Shown here one piece after another: positions 16,138 to 25,540 of a DNA stretch of 55,668 bases (position 1 is its first letter; every line of letters begins with the position of its first letter). Origin of the DNA: an uncultured Clostridia bacterium (GTDB lineage: Bacteria; Bacillota; Clostridia; TANB77; CAG-465); contig CANQVI010000005.1 in NCBI GenBank assembly GCA_947627255.1, positions 1 to 55,668 on the forward strand. The letters are read 5' to 3'. The notes beneath the pieces are model-generated. The model was not told the origin of the DNA and did not search any database. It saw nothing but the letters and a program-made list of their open reading frames with translations. The translations under genes were made by a program, and so were the position numbers.

Positions 16138-17493
16138 TTACATACTAATATGCATAATTGCAACAGCTATATTGAAAAATACAAGGACTGAGCAAGTATC
16201 TACTATTGTTGTAATAAGTGGTGCTGCCATTATTGCTGGATCTAATTTTAACTTTTTAGCAAGCATTGGCAATATACATCCAAAACACTTAGACATAACT
16301 ACTGTAACAATCAAAGTAAGTCCAACAACCACAGCCAGTTGCATATCCTTATATTGTATTAATATTCTTACTCCATTTGCCAAAGATAATATTACTCCAA
16401 CAACTAATGCTACTCTTATTTCCTTCCATAATGCTCTAAAGAAGTCTTTTAATTTTATTTCATCAGTTGCAAGACCACGAATAATAAGTGTAGAAGTTTG
16501 AGAGCCACAATTTCCTCCAGTATCCATTAACATTGGTATAAATGCAACTAAAACTGGTATTGCAGCAAATGCTGTTTCATAATTTGTTATTATAGTACCA
16601 GTTAGCATAGAAGAAACCATTAAAACCAAAAGCCAAAGTATTCTATTTTTTGCATGTTTAAAAACACTAGTTCTAAAATATTCTTCTTCATTTGGTTGCA
16701 TAGCTGCCATTATTTCAAAGTCTTCTGATGCTTCTTCTTTCATTACATCAATGGCATCATCTACTGTAACAATACCAACAAGTCTTTCTTCTTTATCTAC
16801 TACTGGAAGTGCTACATAATCGTATTTATCAAAAATCTTAGCTACATCTTCTTTATCATCTAAAGTTGTAACAGTAACAACATTTTCATCAATTAAATCT
16901 TTTATTTTTTGTGCTCTATCTGCAACAAGTAAATCTTTAATATCTATTACGCCTATTAGTTTTCTATTTGTATCTAATACGTAACAATTATATACTGTTT
17001 CTTTTGTAAGACCAATTTTTTTAATTTTTTCAAATGCTTGATCTACTGTCATATCTTCTTTTAAATCTATGAACTCAGTAGTCATTATACTTCCAGCGCT
17101 ATCATCTGGATAATTTAAAATTTCATTTATTATTTTTCTATCTTTTTCGTCTACACTTTTTAATATACGTTTTACAACATTTGATGGCATTTCTTCAATT
17201 ATATCAACTGTATCATCCATAAATAATTTGTCAACAACATTTTTTAGTTCGACATCTGAAAAAGAATTTATTAATTTTTCTTGTAAATCTGAATCAAGTT
17301 CAGCAAATATTTCTGCTGCTCTTTCTTTATTTAATAATCTAAATACTATTAAGACATCTTCTTCATCAATTTCATCAAAAATACTCGGGAAATCAGCACC
17401 ATTTATCCTTTCTAAGTATTGTTTCAACTCATTATACTTCTTTTGTTCTAATAATTTTAGAACTTCTTCTACTTCAAAAACTTTTTCTAACAT
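16138..17493 (-). CDS. mgtE: Magnesium transporter MgtE
   Basis: The 451-residue protein has the MgtE plan: a helical N domain (residues 1-125), two CBS domains (to about 255; VYNCYVLDTNRKLIGVIDIKDLL and VALPVVDKEERLVGIVTVDDA region) and five membrane helices. PMLMDTGGNCGSQTSTLIIRG is the conserved pore segment, and DSAGSIMTTEF is typical of the CBS entry. MgtE admits Mg2+ and is gated by Mg2+ bound to the N and CBS domains. The reading frame continues 60 codons upstream, but those contain the promoter, and GAGGGG at 17500-17505 sets the start at 17493. The leader has an attenuator-like hairpin instead of a recognisable M-box. Confidence 0.93.
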   Translation of the reverse strand: MLEKVFEVEEVLKLLEQKKYNELKQYLERINGADFPSIFDEIDEEDVLIVFRLLNKERAAEIFAELDSDLQEKLINSFSDVELKNVVDKLFMDDTVDIIEEMPSNVVKRILKSVDEKDRKIINEILNYPDDSAGSIMTTEFIDLKEDMTVDQAFEKIKKIGLTKETVYNCYVLDTNRKLIGVIDIKDLLVADRAQKIKDLIDENVVTVTTLDDKEDVAKIFDKYDYVALPVVDKEERLVGIVTVDDAIDVMKEEASEDFEIMAAMQPNEEEYFRTSVFKHAKNRILWLLVLMVSSMLTGTIITNYETAFAAIPVLVAFIPMLMDTGGNCGSQTSTLIIRGLATDEIKLKDFFRALWKEIRVALVVGVILSLANGVRILIQYKDMQLAVVVGLTLIVTVVMSKCFGCILPMLAKKLKLDPAIMAAPLITTIVDTCSVLVFFNIAVAIMHISM

Positions 17494-17523
17494 ACTAATC
17501 CCCTCGCTTTCTATAAAAATAAT

Positions 17524-17579
17524 AAAAAAGACTACTATTAATAGTCTTATATAAAGTTTTAATACTGTTTTTTTCAGTA
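17524..17579 (-). promoter_or_regulatory. Attenuator-like leader of mgtE
   Basis: Between promoter and start codon the transcript can form a small hairpin (TACTG 17563-17567 with CAGTA 17575-17579), then a second one (AAGACTA with TAGTCTT, 17528-17534 and 17542-17548) followed by a T tract. The second looks like a weak intrinsic terminator placed inside the mgtE leader. Confidence 0.5.
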
Positions 17580-17586
17580 CATTAAT

Positions 17587-17615
17587 ATTATACCATAATA
17601 TAGAATTTATATCAA
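17587..17615 (-). promoter_or_regulatory. Promoter of mgtE (extended -10)
   Basis: TTGATA (17610-17615), 17 bases, TATAAT (17587-17592), with TGG directly before the -10 on the minus strand. It falls inside the upstream reading-frame extension and so supports the later mgtE start. Confidence 0.7.
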
Positions 17616-17647
17616 TAAAACACGCAAATAATTTGCATAATTTTGTC

Positions 17648-17677
17648 AAAAAAATAGAGTGATTTAAAATCACTCTA
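17648..17677 (-). terminator. Terminator after glmM
   Basis: TAGAGTGATTT (17655-17665) pairs with AAATCACTCTA (17667-17677), followed on the minus strand by seven T residues (17648-17654). Confidence 0.85.
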
Positions 17678-17688
17678 AATATTTTTAT

Positions 17689-19053
17689 TTACTTCATTCT
17701 TTCTTCAATTAAATCAGCAAGTTCTCTAGCCTTTTTACCTATTACTTCTTGATTTTCTCCTTCAATCATAACTCTAACTAAAGGCTCAGTTCCTGATGGT
17801 CTAATTAATACTCTTCCATTACCAGAAAATTCATTTTCAATTTTTTCTATTGCCTCTTTAATAACTGTATCTTCTTTATATGCATATTTTTTATCTGATG
17901 GTACTTTTGCATTTATTAAAACTTGTGGATATATATTTATTTTCTTAGCAAGTTCACTAGCTTTCATTTTAGATTTTAATATTATCTCAATAAGCATTAA
18001 TGAAGTAAGAATACCGTCTCCTGTTGGGTTATAATCTAAGAATATTATATGTCCTGATTGTTCTCCACCAAGATTATATCCATTTTCTAGCATATTTTCT
18101 AAAACATACCTATCTCCTACATTTGTTTCAACAAATGAAAGTCCATTTTCTTTACAGTATTTCTTTAGTCCTAAATTACTCATTACAGTAGCAACTAAAG
18201 TATCTTTCTTTAATTTTCCTTCTTTTTTTAGATAATCTGCTGTTATAGCAAGAATAACATCTCCATCTAAGATATTTCCTTTTTCATCTACACAAAGACA
18301 TCTATCTCCATCGCCATCATATGCTACACCAAGACTAAATCCATTTTCTACTACATATTTTGCTAAATTTTCAATATGTGTAGAACCACAATCTTTATTT
18401 ATATTTATTCCATCTGGTGCATTGTTTATTATCTCATAATTTATACCAAGAGCTTTAAATACTTTTGGAGCAACTTTGCTTGTAGCACCATTTGCAGTAT
18501 CTATTACTACTTTAAAATTATCATCTAAAATATCTAAAAATTTATCTTCAAAAATCTTTCTAAAGAAGAAAACATATTCTTCAAGTAAATCTTCTCTATT
18601 TTCACTAACACCAATTTTATCATTTGTAGCTGTTAGTTCATATAGTTTTCCTGATTCCATTATTTCTTCTATTTCTTCTTCTAAGCTATCTGGTATTTTC
18701 ATACCTTTATTGCTAAAATATTTTACTCCATTAAATTCAAAAGTATTATGTGATGCAGATATAACAACTGATGCATCAGCTTTAAACTTTCTAGTCAAAT
18801 ATGCAACTGCTGGTGTTGGCATTACACCTAAAGTTTTTACATTTGCACCATAACTTAAAAATCCTGCAATCATAGCACTTTCTATTAAAGTACCAGATAT
18901 TCTTGTATCTCTACCAATAAATATAGTAGGTGTATGGTCTGTATGTTTAGATAATACATACGCACCTGCTTTTGCTACTTTATATACTAATTCTGGTGTA
19001 AGCTCAGTATTAGCAATTCTTCTTATTCCATCTGTTCCAAAATATTTTCTCAA
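17689..19053 (-). CDS. glmM: Phosphoglucosamine mutase
   Basis: GlmM converts glucosamine-6-phosphate to glucosamine-1-phosphate for UDP-GlcNAc and peptidoglycan. The 454-residue length is typical. MRKYFGTDGIRR is the family N-terminus, VVISASHNTFEFNG holds the phosphorylated active serine, AYDGDGDRCLCVD is the metal loop, NLGGEQSGHIIF is the sugar-binding loop and RPSGTEPLVRVM binds phosphate. The active loop reads SASHNTFE where SASHNPFE is usual. Translation starts at TTG (19053), seven bases after GGGGGA; an ATG between them is out of frame. It ends in a strong terminator and lies 44 bases after pflA. Confidence 0.94.
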   Translation of the reverse strand: MRKYFGTDGIRRIANTELTPELVYKVAKAGAYVLSKHTDHTPTIFIGRDTRISGTLIESAMIAGFLSYGANVKTLGVMPTPAVAYLTRKFKADASVVISASHNTFEFNGVKYFSNKGMKIPDSLEEEIEEIMESGKLYELTATNDKIGVSENREDLLEEYVFFFRKIFEDKFLDILDDNFKVVIDTANGATSKVAPKVFKALGINYEIINNAPDGININKDCGSTHIENLAKYVVENGFSLGVAYDGDGDRCLCVDEKGNILDGDVILAITADYLKKEGKLKKDTLVATVMSNLGLKKYCKENGLSFVETNVGDRYVLENMLENGYNLGGEQSGHIIFLDYNPTGDGILTSLMLIEIILKSKMKASELAKKINIYPQVLINAKVPSDKKYAYKEDTVIKEAIEKIENEFSGNGRVLIRPSGTEPLVRVMIEGENQEVIGKKARELADLIEERMK

Positions 19054-19097
19054 AGTTCATTCCCCCTAAACTAGTTTATATTATACTATATTTTATT

Positions 19098-19811
19098 TCA
19101 AATTTCCACTTTCATTATATTTTTTGCTCTAATTATGTCTTCATCTGTTGCTGTTCTATATCCTTTTAAAGGATATTTTAAATTTAAATTTTTCCATTTA
19201 AACTTTCCTAAATCATGATATTTTAAAAGTTCGAATTTTTCAACATTTTTTAATGACTTAATAAATAACGATAAATTTACTAAATCTTCTTCATTATCTG
19301 TAATTGTAGGTACTAATACTTGCCTTATCCACATATTTTTATTATTTTCATCTAAATATTTTGCAAATTCCAATTCTTTCTTGTTTGAAACACCAGTTAA
19401 ATCTTTACATACCTTATCATTTATACATTTTATATCTAATAAAAATAAGTCTGTAAGATTTACAAGTTCCTCTATTTTTGGTGTTATATCTACAGAGCCT
19501 GATGTATCAATACAAGTATGAATTTTTTCTTTTTTAAGCCTCTTAAATAGTTCTATTAGAAAATCCACTTGTAATAATGGTTCACCGCCACTAATAGTGA
19601 CACCACCATTAGGTACTATATAATTTTTGTATTTCATTATAGTTGAAAAGACTTCATCAACTTCATATTCTTTTTTTGAATCCATACTCCAAGTATCTCT
19701 ATTTTGACAGTATTTGCATTTTAAAGCACAGCCTTGCATAAATATAACAAATCTAATACCTGGACCATCTACTGCTCCTAAAGACTCAAAAGAATGTATT
19801 TTTCCTTTCAT
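19098..19811 (-). CDS. pflA: Pyruvate formate-lyase activating enzyme
   Basis: A 237-residue radical SAM activase that installs the glycyl radical on PflB. CALKCKYCQN is the CxxxCxxC 4Fe-4S motif, GGVTISGGEPLLQ binds SAM and DLFLLDIKC is the conserved central strand. The frame extends upstream to a TTG, but GGAGG five bases before the ATG at 19811 fixes the start. It follows pflB after 52 bases containing a stable hairpin, so the two are probably one operon with reduced read-through into pflA. It is oxygen-sensitive like the family and fits anaerobic life. Confidence 0.93.
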   Translation of the reverse strand: MKGKIHSFESLGAVDGPGIRFVIFMQGCALKCKYCQNRDTWSMDSKKEYEVDEVFSTIMKYKNYIVPNGGVTISGGEPLLQVDFLIELFKRLKKEKIHTCIDTSGSVDITPKIEELVNLTDLFLLDIKCINDKVCKDLTGVSNKKELEFAKYLDENNKNMWIRQVLVPTITDNEEDLVNLSLFIKSLKNVEKFELLKYHDLGKFKWKNLNLKYPLKGYRTATDEDIIRAKNIMKVEI

Positions 19812-19829
19812 GTTATCCTCCAAAAGAAT

Positions 19830-19855
19830 ATAACACTAGAATCATCTAGTGTTAT
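19830..19855 (-). terminator. Hairpin between pflB and pflA
   Basis: ATAACACTAGA (19830-19840) pairs perfectly with TCTAGTGTTAT (19845-19855). On the minus strand only a weak T tract follows, so it may be a partial terminator or an mRNA-stabilising stem that lowers pflA relative to pflB. Confidence 0.65.
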
Positions 19856-19863
19856 ATTAAATA

Positions 19864-22098
19864 TTAAAACTTTTCATGTATAGTTCTATTTATAACATCT
19901 AATTGTTGTTCTCTAGTTAATTTTACAAAATTTACAGCATAACCTGATACACGTATTGTAAGCTGTGGATATTTTTCTGGATGCTCCATAGCATCTTCTA
20001 AAAGTGCTCTATCAAAAACATTTACATTTATATGATGTCCTGTTTGTTTAAAGTATCCATCTAATAGGCTTACTAAATTATCTATTTGCTTATTTAAATT
20101 ATTTCCAAGTGTTCCAGGAGTTACTGAAAATGTATATGATATTCCGTCTTCTGCATATTCATATGGTAGCTTTGCAACACTATTCATTACTGCTACTATT
20201 CCATTTGTATCTCTACCATGTAAAGGATTTGCTCCTGGTCCAAAAGGTTCACCAGCTTTTCTACCATCAGGTGTATTTCCAGTTGCTTTTCCATATACAA
20301 CATTTGATGTTATAGTAAGTACAGATAATGTATGCTTTGCACCTCTATATGTTGTATGTTTTTGCAATTTCTTCAAAAATGTTTTTATAACAGAAACTGC
20401 TATACTATCTACTCTATCATCATCATTTCCATATTTTGGAAATTCTCCATCAATAATATAGTCTGTTGCAAGGCCTGTTTCATCACGTATTACTTTTACT
20501 TTAGCATATTTTATAGCAGATAAAGAATCTGCAACAACTGAAAGTCCAGCAATACCACAAGCCATAGTTCTTATAACGTCTTTATCATGTAAAGCCATTT
20601 CAAATGCTTCATATGAATATTTATCATGCATATAATGAATTGCATTTAATGCTTTAATATATATTTTTGCAACATAATCCATCATTTGATCAAATTTTTG
20701 CATAACTTCATCATAGTCTAAATACTCAGAAGTTATTGCCTCATATTTTGGTGTTACTTGTTTTCCTGTTTTTTCATCTCTTCCACCATTTATTGCATAA
20801 AGTAAAGTTTTAGCTAAATTAGCTCTTGCACCAAAAAACTGCATTTGTTTTCCTATTTTCATAGCAGAAACACAACAAGCAATGCCATAATCATCACCTA
20901 AAGTTATCCTCATTAAATCATCATTTTCATATTGAATAGATGATGTTTTTATTGACATTTTAGTTGCATATCTTTTAAATCCTTCAGGCAAATTATTTGA
21001 CCAAAGTACAGTTAAATTAGGTTCTGGTGCAGGTCCAAGTGTAGTTAAAGTATGTAGTATTCTAAAAGAATTTTTAGTTACTAATGTTCTTCCATCAATA
21101 CCCATTCCACCAATACTTTCTGTTACCCATACTGGATCACCACTAAATAGCTCATTATATTCAGGTGTACGTAAAAATCTAATCATACGAAGTTTCATAA
21201 CAAAATGATCCATTAATTCTTGTGCTTGTTCTTCTGTTATTACATTATTATCTAAATCTCTTTGTATGTATATATCTAAGAAAGTAGATGTTCTACCTAT
21301 ACTCATAGCAGCACCATTTTGGTCTTTAGTAGCTGCTAAATATCCAAAATATAGCCATTGTATTGCCTCTTTAGCATTAGATGCAGGACATGAAATATCA
21401 TATCCATACTTTAAAGCCATCTTTTTTAATTCTTCTAAAGCTAAAATTTGGTCATGAATTTCTTCACGTTCTTTTATTACGTCTTCTGTAAATTCATCTG
21501 TATTTAATATTTCCAAATCTTCTTTCTTTTTTTCTATTAAAACATCTACACCATAAAGTGCGATTCTTCTATAATCTCCTATTATTCTTCCACGTCCATA
21601 TCCATCTGGAAGCCCTGTTATAAGGTGAGAACTTCTTGCAGCACGTATATCTGGTGTATAAACACTAAATACACCATCATTATGCGTTCTTCTTAAATTA
21701 TTGTATATATAATCTGTTTCTTCATCTACTTTATAACCATATGCTTGACAAGACTTTTCAACTATTTTTATACCACCATTTGGCATTATTGCTCTTTTTA
21801 AAGGAGCATCTGTTTGAAGTCCAACAATTTCTTCTAATTCTTTATCTATATATCCAGCTTCATACGCATTAATAGTAGAAGGAGTTTTAAAGTCGACATC
21901 AAGTACGCCTTTTTCTCTTTCTTGTTCGTAGAGTTTTAAAACTTTATCCCATAATTTTTTAGTTTTAGATGTTGCATCTGCTAAAAAAGAATCATCTTCT
22001 TCATATGGAGTATAGTTTCTTTGTATAAAGCCTCTAACATCAATTTCATTAGTCCATTCACCAGATTTATCAAAACCTGCCCATTGTTTAAAATCCAT
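19864..22098 (-). CDS. pflB: Pyruvate formate-lyase (formate C-acetyltransferase)
   Basis: PflB splits pyruvate with CoA into acetyl-CoA and formate. The 744-residue product has the adjacent catalytic cysteines in [10 protein letters not shown], conserved substrate-site motifs such as [13 protein letters not shown], and the C-terminal glycyl-radical loop RVSGYAVNF. The start at 22098 follows a GGAGG site; the 49-codon upstream extension of the frame is hydrophobic and lies over the promoter region (TATAAT at 22145-22150 with a poorly spaced TTGAAA). The gene for its activase follows. I saw no Rex or FNR-type palindrome in the upstream region. Confidence 0.96.
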   Translation of the reverse strand: MDFKQWAGFDKSGEWTNEIDVRGFIQRNYTPYEEDDSFLADATSKTKKLWDKVLKLYEQEREKGVLDVDFKTPSTINAYEAGYIDKELEEIVGLQTDAPLKRAIMPNGGIKIVEKSCQAYGYKVDEETDYIYNNLRRTHNDGVFSVYTPDIRAARSSHLITGLPDGYGRGRIIGDYRRIALYGVDVLIEKKKEDLEILNTDEFTEDVIKEREEIHDQILALEELKKMALKYGYDISCPASNAKEAIQWLYFGYLAATKDQNGAAMSIGRTSTFLDIYIQRDLDNNVITEEQAQELMDHFVMKLRMIRFLRTPEYNELFSGDPVWVTESIGGMGIDGRTLVTKNSFRILHTLTTLGPAPEPNLTVLWSNNLPEGFKRYATKMSIKTSSIQYENDDLMRITLGDDYGIACCVSAMKIGKQMQFFGARANLAKTLLYAINGGRDEKTGKQVTPKYEAITSEYLDYDEVMQKFDQMMDYVAKIYIKALNAIHYMHDKYSYEAFEMALHDKDVIRTMACGIAGLSVVADSLSAIKYAKVKVIRDETGLATDYIIDGEFPKYGNDDDRVDSIAVSVIKTFLKKLQKHTTYRGAKHTLSVLTITSNVVYGKATGNTPDGRKAGEPFGPGANPLHGRDTNGIVAVMNSVAKLPYEYAEDGISYTFSVTPGTLGNNLNKQIDNLVSLLDGYFKQTGHHINVNVFDRALLEDAMEHPEKYPQLTIRVSGYAVNFVKLTREQQLDVINRTIHEKF

Positions 22099-22233
22099 AA
22101 ATACCTCCTTATTATCTTTGGTTATTAATATAAAAATCCCATACATTATAATAACATACCACATATTTTTTTTCAACAAAAAAATGTACTTTATTACTAT
22201 AAATATTTTTAACATTTTTTTAAAATTATACAC

Positions 22234-22272
22234 AAAAAAATACACTAAAGGTACACCTTTAATGTATTTTTT
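22234..22272 (-). terminator. Terminator after rubrerythrin
   Basis: TACACTAAAGG (22241-22251) pairs with CCTTTAATGTA (22256-22266, one mismatch) around TACA, and seven T residues follow on the minus strand (22234-22240). Confidence 0.85.
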
Positions 22273-22277
22273 ACATA

Positions 22278-22817
22278 TTAATAATTTTCTGCTTTAATTT
22301 CAAAATAACTTTGTGGATGGTCACATACTGGGCATACGTTAGGAGCTTTTGGTCCAACATGTATATGTCCGCAGTTTCTACATTTCCAAACTTTTACTTC
22401 TCCACAATCAAATACTTTTCCAGACTCAACATTTTCTAGTAATTTTAAGTATCTTTCTTCATGTTCTTTTTCTATTTTTCCTACAGCTTCAAATAGATAT
22501 GCTATTCTGTCAAATCCTTCTTCTTTAGCTTCTTTAGCCATTTTATCATACATATCTGTCCATTCATAGTTTTCACCTTGAGCTGCTGCTTTTAAATTTT
22601 CAATAGTTGATGGTACTTCACCACCATTTAAAAGTTTAAACCAAATTTTTGCATGTTCTTTTTCGTTATCTGCTGTTTCTTGGAATATAGCTGCAATTTG
22701 CTCATATCCTTCTTTTTTAGCTTTTGAAGCAAAATATGTATATTTGTTTCTAGCTTGAGATTCTCCAGCAAAAGCTGTCATTAAATTTTGTTCTGTTTTT
22801 GAACCTTTTAATTCCAT
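22278..22817 (-). CDS. rbr: Rubrerythrin
   Basis: The 179-residue protein reduces hydrogen peroxide in anaerobes. Residues 1-135 form the four-helix ferritin-like domain with the di-iron ligands in [23 protein letters not shown] and [11 protein letters not shown]. Residues 140-175 form the rubredoxin domain, with [13 protein letters not shown] and NVCPVCDHP giving the two CxxC pairs that bind one iron. Length matches the classical form. GGGAGG precedes the start, and the gene is monocistronic with its own terminator. Expression under peroxide control is usual for the family, but I see no clear PerR box. Confidence 0.96.
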   Translation of the reverse strand: MELKGSKTEQNLMTAFAGESQARNKYTYFASKAKKEGYEQIAAIFQETADNEKEHAKIWFKLLNGGEVPSTIENLKAAAQGENYEWTDMYDKMAKEAKEEGFDRIAYLFEAVGKIEKEHEERYLKLLENVESGKVFDCGEVKVWKCRNCGHIHVGPKAPNVCPVCDHPQSYFEIKAENY

Positions 22818-22911
22818 TTTACATTTCCTCCCTTATCTTATATATTAAAATAAGAAAAATCCTATTTCGTAAAAATTTTATCATATTTTCAAACTAAAAT
22901 CAATAACAACT

Positions 22912-23034
22912 TTAAGCTAATTTTATTCCTACAAACCCTATTATAAATCCAAACATTAATAATCCTATTGATGTTAAAACCATATTTCTTTTTCTGCAAG
23001 TTACTAAATTTATTACTTCTTCTATTCTTCTCAT
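22912..23034 (-). CDS. 40-residue single-helix membrane protein
   Basis: The mini-protein starts MRRIEEVINLV, has a basic CRKRN turn and one helix LTSIGLLMFGFIIGFVGIKL to the end. AAGGAG lies eight bases before the ATG at 23034; an earlier ATG at 23109 has no ribosome site, so I use the shorter form. No family is recognised. It sits in a divergent region facing the 68-residue gene at 23212. Confidence 0.55.
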   Translation of the reverse strand: MRRIEEVINLVTCRKRNMVLTSIGLLMFGFIIGFVGIKLA

Positions 23035-23102
23035 ATTACTACATCTCCTTCTACGTTTATTACCTACTTGATTATAACATATTTTACATAAGTAATTGTC
23101 GC

Positions 23103-23144
23103 TTTTCACATAATTTACACATTTTTATGTAAATTTTCACATAA
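23103..23144. promoter_or_regulatory. Repeat cluster in a divergent intergenic region (operator-like)
   Basis: TTTTCACATAA occurs at 23103-23113 and 23134-23144, 31 bases apart (about three helix turns). Between them AATTTACA (23112-23119) and TGTAAATT (23128-23135) form a perfect inverted repeat. This layout fits a protein-binding site for the gene at 23212 or 23034. Confidence 0.45.
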
Positions 23145-23147
23145 GAA

Positions 23148-23176
23148 TTGACTTTTACCATCAAGAAATATATAAT
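23148..23176 (+). promoter_or_regulatory. Promoter of the 68-residue protein gene
   Basis: TTGACT (23148-23153), 17 bases, TATAAT (23171-23176). Confidence 0.75.
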
Positions 23177-23211
23177 ATTTCAAAATATAAAAAGAGAAAG
23201 GAATGATTAAT

Positions 23212-23418
23212 ATGATTTCTAAAGTACAAAAAGTAGAAAAAATTAATAGTACAAAAAGCTATACAGATACTCCTTCTAATAGTCAAAAAGGACAATCACA
23301 AAGAAATGATTTTTTAGAATATTTGCAAAAATTTGAAAAAGAAAATAACGATACTTCAAAAAAATTATCTCTTGTAAATACTCCTTTTAGCAAAATTCTA
23401 GAAGATAAAGATAGATAA
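23212..23418 (+). CDS. Small soluble hypothetical protein
   Basis: The 68-residue product (start MISKVQKVEKIN) is polar throughout, with a Ser/Thr/Gln-rich stretch and a helical NDFLEYLQKFEKENND segment. It has no signal, helix anchor or known domain. AAAGGA touches an ATG at 23203 but is nine bases from the ATG at 23212, so the latter is used. A consensus promoter and a strong terminator frame it, so it is a real single-gene unit. Confidence 0.68.
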   Translation: MISKVQKVEKINSTKSYTDTPSNSQKGQSQRNDFLEYLQKFEKENNDTSKKLSLVNTPFSKILEDKDR

Positions 23419-23443
23419 AAGCAACTAAAATAGTTGCTTTTAT
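23415..23443 (+). terminator. Terminator after the 68-residue gene
   Basis: ATAAAAGCAACTA (23415-23427) pairs perfectly with TAGTTGCTTTTAT (23431-23443); the stop codon is within the first arm. Confidence 0.8.
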
Positions 23444-23520
23444 TATGACTAATTACATATTTTTTCTATAATATCAATATTCTACAGTATCACTATGTTA
23501 ACCTCATTCATATTTTTCTT

Positions 23521-23952
23521 CTAAAATTCATATTCATCTATAAGTATTTTATTGTTATAGTTATAAATTGCTCTTTTTTCTGAGTCTATTGTATTTTCAG
23601 GTATATTATTAATTTCATACCACTGCATATCGCTACATTTATCTGGCTCATTTATAATTGGTGTTCCATTGTAATTTTCTGCCATAAAGAAAAAATTTAT
23701 ATATTTTGCATGTCCACCTCTTCTTATAAGGCAAACAAATTTTAAATCATCTTCATTTAATTTAATATTAGCTTCTTCTTTTGCTTCTCTTATCATTGCC
23801 TCTTTAAGTGTTTCACCATATTCAACATGACCACCAACAAAGGCATACATATCGTCCATATAACCAGTATTCTTTCTTTTAATCATTAAAACTTTGCCAT
23901 CTTTAATTAACATTAGTGCAACTGTTAATCTAACAGAAAATTCTTCTTCCAT
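23521..23952 (-). CDS. Nudix hydrolase
   Basis: A 143-residue single-domain Nudix enzyme that would hydrolyse a nucleoside diphosphate derivative with Mg2+. The box runs GGHVEYGETLKEAMIREAKE followed by EANI, so all catalytic glutamates are present while the last glycine is asparagine. KDGKVLMIKRKN is the usual first strand, and the pattern resembles MutT/ADP-ribose-type enzymes with no clear specificity. AAGGAGAG supports the start. It is monocistronic. Confidence 0.85.
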   Translation of the reverse strand: MEEEFSVRLTVALMLIKDGKVLMIKRKNTGYMDDMYAFVGGHVEYGETLKEAMIREAKEEANIKLNEDDLKFVCLIRRGGHAKYINFFFMAENYNGTPIINEPDKCSDMQWYEINNIPENTIDSEKRAIYNYNNKILIDEYEF

Positions 23953-24011
23953 TATTCATCTCTCCTTGCCTTATAATTTTATACCATATTTTATGCATAT
24001 AAACAAGAAAA

Positions 24012-24039
24012 AATAGAGGAAATATTTCATTCCTCTATT
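24012..24039 (-). terminator. Terminator overlapping the RlmCD stop
   Basis: AATAGAGGA (24012-24020) pairs with TCCTCTATT (24031-24039), and a T tract follows on the minus strand. Confidence 0.8.
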
Positions 24040-25399
24040 ATTTTTTTAAAGTTAAAACTGTTACATTTTCTATATGTTCACTATTTGGAAACATATCTAC
24101 TGGCACTATTTTACCTATATCATAATCTGAACTTAATAGCCTTAAATCTCTAGCAAAAGTAGCTGGAGAACAACTAACGTATCCTATTTTATCTGGTCTA
24201 AATTTAAGTATGTATTCTATACTTTCTAAATCTAGTCCTTTTCTTGGTGGATCTACCACTATAACATCTGGTTTTATTTTTCTCTTTTCATATTCTTGAA
24301 TTTTAGCTTCAACACTTCCAGCTATGTACTCTGCATTATCTATATTATTCAATTTTAAGTTCATATTTGCCATTTTAACAGCTTGTTCTTCTATTTCTAT
24401 GCCATATACTTTGCCAACATTTTTACTTAAAAATATCCCTATTGAGCCTACACCACTATATAAATCAAATAGAGTTTCATCACCTTTTAAATCTAATAAA
24501 TTTCTTAAAGTATTATATAGTACTTCTGCTTGAAGTGTATTTACTTGAAAGAACGATTTTGAGCTTATATAAAATTTATAATCACCAATAAAGTCAGTTA
24601 TATATCCACTACCAAATACTATTTTTTCTTCTTCTCCTAATATTTCATTTGTATTTGACATATTTAAATTTAATACAATACTTTTAATATTATCATTATT
24701 TTTTCTTAATATATCTACAATTTCTTCTATTCGAACATCATTAAATATTGATTTTTTATTTACTATAATTACTATCATTGTTTCATCTGTATGATAGCCT
24801 TTTCTAATAAGTATATGTCTTATATCACCTGAATTATCACTTTCGTTATATCCTTTAAATCCTTTAAGCAGTAATAATTTAAATACTTCTTTAGATAATA
24901 TATCTATTTCTTCATTTTGAATAAAACATTTGTTATTTTCTATTATTTCATGGCTTCTTTTTGCATAGAATCCAATTTTATTTTCTCCATTATCATTTCT
25001 TCTTATTGGATATTGTGCCTTATTTCTGTAATTAATTGGTATTCCCATACCAATAGCAGGTAAAAGTTCTTCGTATTCAACTTTTTGCTTAGCAAGAGAA
25101 TTTCTAACTATATCTTGTTTTATTTTTAATTGGTACTCATATTTTATATGTTGCCCTGAGCATCCTCCACAACGTTTATATGCTTCACAAAATGGCTCTG
25201 TTCTATTCTCACTTTTTTGCGTAATTTCTTCAATTTTTCCAATAGAAAAAGAATTATTTACTTTAATAATTCTTGTTAAAACTTTCTCTCCTTTTATGGC
25301 ACCTGGAATAAATACTACTTTATTATCTAGTCTAGCAATTCCTTCAAAATTCATTCCGTTATCTAGAACTTCTAACTCTATAATATCATTCTTTTTCAA
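24038..25399 (-). CDS. rlmCD: 23S rRNA (uracil-C5)-methyltransferase, RlmCD/RumA type
   Basis: The 453-residue protein has an N-terminal TRAM domain (DIIELEVLDNGMNFEGIARL), the 4Fe-4S cysteines in PFCEAYKRCGGCSGQHI plus a later cysteine, and a C-terminal methyltransferase with LFDLYSGVGSIGIFLS (SAM), VVDPPRKGLD and YVSCSPATFARDL, which holds the catalytic cysteine. In Bacillus this family methylates U747 and U1939 of 23S rRNA; which sites are used here is inferred. There is no ATG start. A GTG at 25408 abuts the AGG ribosome site, whereas a TTG at 25399 has AGGGTG at good spacing, so I prefer TTG. Confidence 0.85.
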   Translation of the reverse strand: MKKNDIIELEVLDNGMNFEGIARLDNKVVFIPGAIKGEKVLTRIIKVNNSFSIGKIEEITQKSENRTEPFCEAYKRCGGCSGQHIKYEYQLKIKQDIVRNSLAKQKVEYEELLPAIGMGIPINYRNKAQYPIRRNDNGENKIGFYAKRSHEIIENNKCFIQNEEIDILSKEVFKLLLLKGFKGYNESDNSGDIRHILIRKGYHTDETMIVIIVNKKSIFNDVRIEEIVDILRKNNDNIKSIVLNLNMSNTNEILGEEEKIVFGSGYITDFIGDYKFYISSKSFFQVNTLQAEVLYNTLRNLLDLKGDETLFDLYSGVGSIGIFLSKNVGKVYGIEIEEQAVKMANMNLKLNNIDNAEYIAGSVEAKIQEYEKRKIKPDVIVVDPPRKGLDLESIEYILKFRPDKIGYVSCSPATFARDLRLLSSDYDIGKIVPVDMFPNSEHIENVTVLTLKK

Positions 25400-25497
25400 A
25401 TTATTCACCCTATCTCTAAACTTTAATTATTATATCATAACATAATTAAATTATTCAACATATTGTGTAACTATTTATTTTATTTTGAATATAGTAT

Positions 25498-25521
25498 ATT
25501 AAGTTGATTATTCAACTTAAT
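25498..25521. repeat. Perfect inverted repeat before the mini-protein operon
   Basis: ATTAAGTTGA (25498-25507) and TCAACTTAAT (25512-25521) are perfect 10-base arms around TTAT, directly before the AAAGGAG ribosome site at 25524-25530. It can be an operator or a 5' mRNA hairpin. Confidence 0.6.
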
Positions 25522-25540
25522 ACAAAGGAGTTGAAAATGT

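Noticed and set aside
17494-17673. 60-codon N-terminal extension of MgtE
   Set aside because: It contains the promoter, the attenuator hairpins and no ribosome site; GAGGGG fits only the ATG at 17493.
17494-17690. M-box magnesium riboswitch before mgtE
   Set aside because: The leader from the promoter is only about 90 bases and the conserved M-box core is not seen.
22099-22245. 49-codon hydrophobic N-terminal extension of PflB
   Set aside because: Homology begins at MDFKQWAGF and GGAGG lies directly before it; the extension covers the promoter region.
22828-22860. PerR box before rubrerythrin
   Set aside because: CTTAT and ATAAG repeats are present, but the spacing and core do not match the PerR consensus.
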